In this document: positions 57,690 to 64,000 of the stretch, piece after piece
Numbering within the stretch: the stretch's first letter is position 1
Layout of the letters: each line of letters starts with the position of its first letter
Assembly (NCBI GenBank): GCA_951802425.1
Contig: OX637800.1
Span: forward strand, 992,001-1,056,000
Origin: Clavaria fumosa
Taxonomy: Eukaryota; Basidiomycota; Agaricomycetes; Agaricales; Clavariaceae
DNA length: 64,000 nt
Direction of reading: 5' to 3'
The notes under the pieces: model-generated
What the model was told of the DNA's origin: nothing
The model's input: the letters and a program-made list of their open reading frames with translations, nothing else
Databases searched by the model: none
Position numbers and translations under genes: made by a program

Positions 57690-58690
57690 GCGGCGAGCGG
57701 CGGCAGCGACTAGCAGCAAGTGGCAGCGGTGATTGCGACCACCACCACCACCACCAGCAGCAGCAGCGGCGGCGGCAGCAATAGCAACAGCGGTGGCGGC
57801 GGCGGCGGCACCACCAACGGCAACCAGCAGCGGCACCACCAGCAGCAGCAGCGGCAGCAACAGCAACAGCGGCGGCGGCGGCAGCAACAGCAGCGGCGGC
57901 ACGACCAACAGCGGCGGCGGCGGCGGCAGCAACCAGCGGCGGCACCACCAGCAGCAGCGGCGGCGGCGGCGGCGTCACCACCAACAGCAACAGTGGCGGT
58001 GACGACGGCAGCAACCAGCGGTGGCGGCGGCACCACCAACAGCAACCAGCGGCGGCGGCGGCGGCACTGCCAACAACAGCGGCGGTGGCGGTGGCAGCAA
58101 TAGCAACAGCGGCGGCAGCGGCACCACCAACAGCAACAGTGGCGGCGGCGGCGGCAGCAGCGACGGCAGCAACCAGCGGCGGCACCAGCAGCAGCAGCGG
58201 CGGCGGCTGCGGCACCACCAACAGCAACCAGCGGCGGCGGCGGCAGCACTGCCAACAACAGCGGCGGCGGCACGACCAACAGCACCGGCGGCGGCGGCGG
58301 CTGCGGCACCACCAACAGCAACCAGCGGCGGCAGCACCAGCAGCGGCGGCGGCGGCGGCACTGCCAACAACAGCGGCGGCGGCACCAGCAGCAGCAGCAG
58401 CGGCGGCGGCACCAGCAGCAGCAGCAGCAGCAGCGGTGGCGGCACCAGCAGCAGCAGCAGCGGCGGCGGCACCAGCAGCAGCAGCAGCGGCGGCGGCACC
58501 AGCAGCAGCAGCAGCAGCAGCAGCGGCGGCGGCACGACCAGCGGCACTGGCGGCGGCGGCAGCAGCAGCAGCAATAGCAACAGTGGCGGCACCACCAACA
58601 GCAACAGTGGTGGCGGCGGCGGCAGCGGCACCACCAGCAGCGGTGGCAGCAACCAGCAGCGGCAGCAGCAGCAGCAGTGGCAGGGTAGTC
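57690..58690 (+). repeat. GC-rich trinucleotide array, right arm
   Basis: About 1 kb of GGC/GCA/AGC/ACC triplets (GGCGGCGGCACCAGCAGCAG and variants), open in all six frames for hundreds of codons (poly-Ser/Gly, poly-Ala, poly-Gln/Arg). It is a microsatellite-derived array, not a gene. Confidence 0.9.
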
Positions 58691-58868
58691 AAAATTAAGG
58701 TAATTAAGACTGATTTTAAGGCAAGTTTAAGTAAAATCCATAACTCGAATAGTCTTAATCTAAGTCATGTTGCCTTAATCAAAAATGTCTGAAAATGTCT
58801 TAATCTGCTGTTTAAGACAGTTTAAGAGCAGTTTAAGTTGGATTAAGTAGTTTGATGTTTTGCTGATG

Positions 58869-59203
58869 ATGCAAATGGAGACTCCGACATCTTAGTGCAT
58901 TGGCTAGAGCTAAACCTTATAATAATAGGAGGCTCACTACGCAGGTCTATGGCGTCAACCCGATGCCAGCCACCTATGCCGAGTGGAAGGGATTGGTCGA
59001 GAGGCTGGATGCCCAGCAAAGGAGGCTCGACGCTATCGTGCGCGAACAGAACGCCGGCCGCCCCGCCCCTCCCCAGTTTCAACAACCACGTGCGACCCCC
59101 GTACCCCCCCGATACCCGCACCTCGCTTCCCCAATGCAAATTCCCAAAAAAGAAATCGGCTCGAGCCGTTGGCAACACTATGTCAGGGCCCACTCTTACT
59201 GAG
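58869..59203 (+). pseudogene. Retroelement gag, C-terminal part
   Basis: Continuation of the gag at 48769-49374: ANGDSDILVHWLELNL, a frameshift in an ATAATAATAGG tract near 58915, then TTQVYGVNPMPATYAEWKGL and VERLDAQQRRLDAIVREQN, a Pro-rich stretch, stop at 59201. Zinc knuckle, pol and the 3' LTR are absent; the element is truncated just before the SAM-kinase gene. Confidence 0.8.
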
Positions 59204-59249
59204 TCTTAGGCAGCCCTAAATACAGAAGCAACAACTGTCTCATACCTCA

Positions 59250-62200
59250 ATGGCGAACAAGAAGAAGAATCGCAAAGCATCGAAGGAAATGTTGCCAAGC
59301 TCCGCAGGAGCTACAGCCGTCGAAAACATCGCATCGACCAGCCAACCCTTCCCACCAGGATCGACTTCATCGGATGTGTTCATGACGCCCATTGCTCCTG
59401 AAGAGATAGTGCCGGATGATGCGGTAAGTGCACAGTTGTAATTACCTCATCTAATATCAATGCTTTGACTAACACAGGTGCATGGCAAGGGCAAGGGGAA
59501 AGCAAACATAGATCCCAAACACTGGACGGTGAACGACGTCGTCAGTTGGTTTAAGAGCGGAGGATACGGGCAGGACGTATGTGATATGTTCACGGGTGCG
59601 TCGCCTACCTACTCGTCAGGTATTCTCGAGGCTACGTACCACCCAAACAGAAAATGACGTCGATGGCGAGGTCTTGTTCACCCTCAGCATTGAAAACCTG
59701 AAATCCGACATTGGGATCAAATCATTTGGTATACGATCCAAGATTAATAAATCCATCAATGAGCTACGCCCGGACGGTGAGTATAGTTTGACTTTGTAGT
59801 GGTCTGTCGCACCTATTCAACCATCTCCGTCGTCGTGCACATCGTTTACCATGGTGCGGCCGTCTCGTTTCTTCAATTTCGATTATGAACTGCGTTGCAC
59901 ATTTCAATTCCCTCGCCCTATCAAATCGTCTCGTTTTCAACATGTCCGTCGAATGACACCCTTGACGACCTCGTTTTCTTTGCGGCTTCGCATCCGCAAT
60001 CTCAATCTTAACGGTTTGACCCTCCATCTTGGATGTTCCGTACATTCTCACATGATGTTTGTTCGATTCTGCTATCACTATCGTACATTTTCCATCGTCG
60101 TGGCCCATTACTCCCATCCTTTACTCCTATCCTATGCACATCCTCAATCACAACACATTTGCTGCCTCGCTTTTCATTTCCTTTGGTACATTATTGTGAT
60201 TGATTTTATCTTCACGTGTTATCTGCTCATTTGTCACCGTTCTTGCTCGTTTCATTATCCTGCCAACATTGCAACCACTTTTCTAACCTTGGGTAACTTT
60301 CATGCTCTTCCATCCGTGATCGTCCTTTTCCTCTTCATTGATGTCACGTACCTCGCGGAATTCTTCTTGACACTAATTCATTTCCCCTTCCACTCGCCAC
60401 TTCACCTTTCATTGCTGTTGCATTCTCTCATCATTCCTTTCTCCACCAATCATTCTTACAACAGAAGAAAGTGACCATCGTCCCAAGCGACCCCGCATAG
60501 GCCCACCTTTGTGTAAGTTGAATCTACTGATATCTTATCGCCCCCTTTCGCCCCTCCTCTGCGGCTTTGCATCTTTTTTGCCTCGCTGACACGTTAACAT
60601 CCTCTCTATACCCTTCACTCTGGCTTTCCTCTTTCCCTTCAACCTATATGTCCTGCTGTCCCGTTTGTTCAATTCTGCTATCGCCATCGCCTCGTCTTAA
60701 CCGACTTCCGACTTAACCTTTCTCTGTGGCTTCGTCATATCTCGCCCTTCCCTCGCTGCTATGCGTTGCATTCTCTTATCATTCCTTTCTCCACACATTA
60801 TTCTTACAACAGACCATCGTCCCAAGCGACCCCGCATGGGCTCACCTTTGCGTAAGTTGAATCTACTGATAACCTATCGCTCCCTTTCGCTATCGCCTTC
60901 ACTCCCATTTCCTATCCTCCTTAACATGTTTTCTCTTTATATACCAATCCATCTTTTTCGCCACTCGCTCTTGTTACGGCCTCGTATCTCATTTTCCAAT
61001 CCTTCCATTTCTCTGTACTCTTCGCCCTATGGTTTCTCCCTTTCCCTTTCCCTTTCCCCACTGTATATGTCCTGCTGTCCTATTCGTTTGGTTCTACTAT
61101 TACCTTTATCGGTTTACCCCGTCTCCCGTCATCGAGATTCTGTCGCACGAGTGTTGACTGTTGGTCCTCATGCCCTTGTAGCCGATATCTCTCCCACCCT
61201 TCTGCAACGCTGGGCGACTCCGTGTAGACCACCTCCCCCTCTAGATGCCCTCTCCGCGTATATTATGGGGCCACTCGAGGATAATTGTAAAATCCCTCTG
61301 CCTGACCAAGTGATTACAGAATTGGCATCATCCAGAGCGAATCCGAAGGCGATGTGTACCCGAGACGACCTCCTCCAACTTTTCAGACCCAGTGAAGACG
61401 AGGGGGCGGCATACATTATGGACGTTATCAAACCCGCCCTTATATTTCCACCACCGGATGAAGATAGCACTGAGAGTTCATTCCATCTTTTCTGGGATCG
61501 AAATCTTCGACAGCTTCTTGATTCCGCTATCGTGTGTAAAACTATCCGGGATAGCAACAACCAGACCAGCACCGCGTTGCTGGGGCCGGACTTCGGAGTC
61601 TTAACAGGGGGTGTTTGCATATTCAGGGGTGAAGAGAAATCCCCCAGATTCTCGGGTACACACCCCAAGGATGAACTCATCGAAAAGCTGACCTGGACGT
61701 ATGACCCTGCTCCGTATATTCTTGGTCAGTCCTTTAGTGTGCCATGCTCTCCCAGCCTTACTGACTAACTGTTCAGGTTATTATGCGGTCGGAGCCCATG
61801 TTATGCTAGCAGCTATTTTACGAGATTCGGTTATCGATTTGGTCTTTGCCGATCTTTCGTGGATGTCCCAACGTTTGATAAATCTCATACGCATCATCAA
61901 GCTGTGCTCCGTTATCACTTCGCTACGGGATGTGATAGGAGCTCGCCACAACACTGAACTTGTTTCAATTTCTCGACTGTGAGGCAATGTGTCCTGCCGT
62001 GTGTTCTGTGATGTCGTCTCATTTGGTATTACCTCAGGGAAACCGGCACCATTATCAAAATTGGTTCATCCGCTGTTGAAAAAAAATACATGCGCAACGG
62101 AGAGGCTCGCGTCAACCACCTGAGGACCATTTACGAATTAATGCAAGCCAAGCATGTGCCAAATGTCGATCGCATCTTGAACTTCTATGTCAATGACGAT

Positions 62201-62706
62201 ATTCATGGGTCGGTAGTATATCTCCAGCCAAAAGGCATTGATGATTCGCCGCGTCGGGCGCAAGAGGTTCTGGAAGCTGTAAAATGTGTACTTGAAGCTC
62301 TCAAGGCATGCAAATATGAATTGTCAATTGATTTGACCTAAGCTGACTGGCCAGGCAGGTTATGCATGATGGTCCGATTGCCCTTTTCCATCGGGACATA
62401 CGTTGGCCAAATATCATCCGGGATGGCGGCACTCGCACAAAGTGGTTTCTCATCGACTGGGATGATGCAGCTATACCCCCGACTCAAGCAGCAATGCATT
62501 TGGACCGGAACTCCCATTGCCCGTCAGTGTTCCTGGCCAACCATGGGGCGGAGGTTGACATTTGGAGTGCTGGGAGGCTGATAGTTGATGCGGTTGTATT
62601 TGCATCTGATATCCCTGCTGGTGTGAGGGCTCTGGGGATGAGAATGATGAGTGGAGAAATATCAAGTGCAGCTGCGGCTCTGGATGAGTTGAATGGTCTC
62701 GTTTAA
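59250..62706 (+). CDS. SAM-domain and kinase-like fusion protein
   Basis: ATG 59250 (MANKKKNRKASKEM, basic start), stop at 62706, about nine exons. A SAM domain (about 59495-59775: WTVNDVVSWFKSGGYGQDV, FTLSIENLKSDIGIKSFGIRSKINKSI) is followed by one or two small exons encoding HRPKRPR (60465-60512 and 60813-60851), a long uncharacterised middle (61189-61980: LLGPDFGVLTGGV, DELIEKLTWTYDPAPYILG) and a C-terminal kinase-like lobe: VEKKYMRNGEARVNHLRTIY, HRDIRWPNII (HRD loop with Asn), FLIDWDDA (DFG-like), VDIWSAGRLIVDA. The intron before VMHDGP has a GC donor (GCATGC near 62307). Similar kinase lobes occur in expanded mushroom and Rhizophagus families, sometimes linked with Crinkler-type proteins. 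Substrates unknown; nuclear location is inferred from the basic motifs. Confidence 0.75.
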
Positions 62707-62741
62707 TTGTGTTTAAAAATTTATGTTTACTCTACTTGAAT

Positions 62742-63225
62742 TGTTGGTGGAGAGTGACCTGGCACACTGCAATAGTTCCCTTCCAAAGCCATTTTGCCGT
62801 GATCTGGGCTTGAGTTGCCGCCCTATTGAGGCACAACCAGCCCTAGTGCCTGGTGGGATGCAAAAAAGCATTGTCACTGGCTCTTCCTCTTAAGACACTC
62901 GCATTCTGTTGATTATGATAACTTGGGGCAATGAGTGAGCACTAGAACCGATGCTGCACCCAGATTTTGCCCCATGGGTTAAGTACAGTCATGTAACTAC
63001 TAGCAGTGCTTATGGTGTAACAAAAGCGAATCATAACTACAGTAAGAAGGGTCTAGTTGCTCTACAACCAGATCTCCTACACTACTGATACATAGATACA
63101 GTCAGAGACCTTTGGTTGCACTGCAACCAAACATGTAAAGTATGTCAGATGATCTACACTGCATACTATGAGCCAAAACGACGAAGATAGGTAAGGAAAC
63201 TAAGTAATAGAATAGAAATCCAACA
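62742..63225 (-). mobile_element. 3' LTR of a Ty1/copia element
   Basis: On the minus strand it begins TGTTGGATTTC at 63225, right after the purine tract GAGGGGGAG that follows the pol stop, and ends CCACCAACA at 62742 (TGTTGG...CCAACA ends), 484 bp. The far end of the element lies beyond the window, so the target duplication (possibly ATTCA on the minus strand) cannot be confirmed. Confidence 0.65.
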
Positions 63226-63232
63226 CTCCCCC

Positions 63233-64000
63233 TCAAGTGGCATGCAGTCCAAGCGAAGATATATGGCACTTGATCTTTGCAATGGGTAAAGCCTTGGTGA
63301 GGATATCGGCAGTCATATCATTAGAAGGACAATAGACAAGGTGGATGGAACCATTTTCGAGCATGGAACGAATGAAATGGTAGCGAATGTCGATGTGCTT
63401 CGTCCTGGCATGGTAGTTGGCATTGGCAGCAAGTGAGATAGCTGCCTGGTTGTCACAGTGGAGAATCATCGGTTTGGGAAGGGGTAGGAAGACCTCACTA
63501 ATGAATCTCTTCAACCAGATCGCCTCCTTCGCCGCATGGGTTGCTGCCACATACTCTGCTTCAGCTGTGGACAGGGTAACAAGCTCTTGCTTGCGAGAAC
63601 TCCAAGAAATTGCTCCTCCATCCATGATGAATGCATACCCAGAAAATCGCATGCCTATGCTCCTGAGAGGCACCATCAGCATCGGTAAAACCTTCCATCT
63701 CTTTCTCAACTCCCCCATACACCAGAGATAGGTCTCTTGTGCCCAGAAGGTAGCGAAAGACATGTTTAGCTGCTTCCCAGTGAGGTTTGCCAGGGTTCTC
63801 CAAGTATTGGGAGAGTTTAGACACAGCAAAAGCAATGTCAGGTCGAGTCCCAACTGCCAGATACATGAGGGAACCAATGGCTTCGCGATATGGCACTTTC
63901 TTCATGTAAGAAATGTCATCAGGGGTTGTGGGACAGTGAGACCTTGACAATGAAACATGGGGGTCAAATGGAAGAAATAGCAGTTGGGCCTCGGCAAGAT
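63233..64000 (-). pseudogene. Ty1/copia pol: end of RT and RNase H
   Basis: Minus-strand frames contain MKKVPYREAIGSLMYLAVGT, RPDIAFAVSKLSQYLENPG, GFTDADGASQEHRHA and, after a one-base shift near 63650, GYAFIMDGGAISWSS, STAEAEYVAATHAAKEAIWL, LHCDNQAAISLAAN, KHIDIRYHFIR and ADILTKALP. These are the copia RT C-terminus and RNase H. The rest of pol lies beyond base 64000. The frameshift means this copy is inactive. Confidence 0.9.

Larger units (their letters stand above)
49375..58868. mobile_element. Composite foldback element with GC-trinucleotide arms, inserted in gag
   Basis: Terminal inverted repeats at 49373-49399 and 58844-58870 match at 24 of 27 positions (ATCATCAGCAAAAC is shared). Joining the gag flanks with one AT restores the gag frame, so AT is a possible 2-bp target duplication. 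Subterminal TTAAG/CTTAA motifs occur at both ends. Interior: a left GC-rich array (about 56996-57440), a core palindrome and a right array (about 57690-58690) of opposite orientation. The Harbinger transposon 49478-56950 is nested near its left end. No transposase of its own was found. Confidence 0.65.

Noticed and set aside
57511..58792. Very long open frames (up to about 390 codons) of poly-Ala/Ser/Gly/Leu in several frames
   Set aside because: They come from a GC-triplet array that lacks stops in all frames; no start context, domain or intron supports a gene.

Overview
The window looks like a genomic contig of a filamentous basidiomycete, most likely an Agaricomycete. The host genes carry many 44-67 bp GT-AG introns, and the gene set is fungal: IPC synthase AUR1, mitochondrial DNA polymerase MIP1, a Dbl-type RhoGEF, a processive GT2 glycosyltransferase, a SAM-kinase protein, and a sulfate-permease/STAS/cNMP-binding transporter. 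The transposable elements (Ty3/gypsy, a chromovirus, Ty1/copia, PIF/Harbinger, hAT-like MITEs) are types common in mushroom genomes. No rRNA, tRNA, CRISPR or replication origin was seen.

Layout. (1) 1 to about 7970: a decayed gypsy element entering from the left edge. Its protease is split by a ~600 bp insertion and its RNase H by a clean solo LTR. A five-exon gene on the opposite strand lies between its integrase and a putative 3' LTR. (2) 8028-12338: a 5'-truncated chromovirus with a chromodomain and 3' LTR, then a foldback MITE (12498-13356). (3) 13.5-40.3 kb: the gene-dense host segment: HNH protein (-), frameshifted retropepsin-like gene (-), AUR1 (+), CFIm25 (-), STAS/cNMP transporter (+), RhoGEF (-), GT2 (-), a repeat-rich gap holding a relic of the MIP1 exonuclease domain, MIP1 (-), DUF3224 (-) and an NTF2-like gene (+). 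(4) 40.3-46.8 kb: a tandem duplication, poorly supported ORFs, and a calcineurin-A-like gene whose metal-ligand residues are replaced. (5) 47.3-59.2 kb: a four-level nest. A gag-bearing LTR element was interrupted by a GC-trinucleotide foldback element, which was entered by a Harbinger transposon, whose Myb/SANT gene holds a 1.6 kb-armed inverted duplication built around another LTR/gag element. A hAT-type MITE also sits in the outer element. (6) 59.25-62.7 kb: a SAM-domain/kinase-like gene with two near-identical micro-exons. (7) 62.7-64.0 kb: LTR and pol end of a copia element running off the right edge (-).

The host genes are housekeeping or signalling functions (sphingolipid synthesis, mRNA 3' processing, vacuolar-type transport, Rho signalling, wall glycan synthesis, mtDNA replication) and do not form one pathway. 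The strongest candidates for something undescribed are the antisense intron-bearing gene inside a gypsy element, the calcineurin-like pseudophosphatase, the duplicated basic micro-exons of the SAM-kinase gene, and the nested palindromic transposon complex. Many TE stops are TGA where the protein family suggests Arg (CGA), which points to CpG deamination of silenced repeats.
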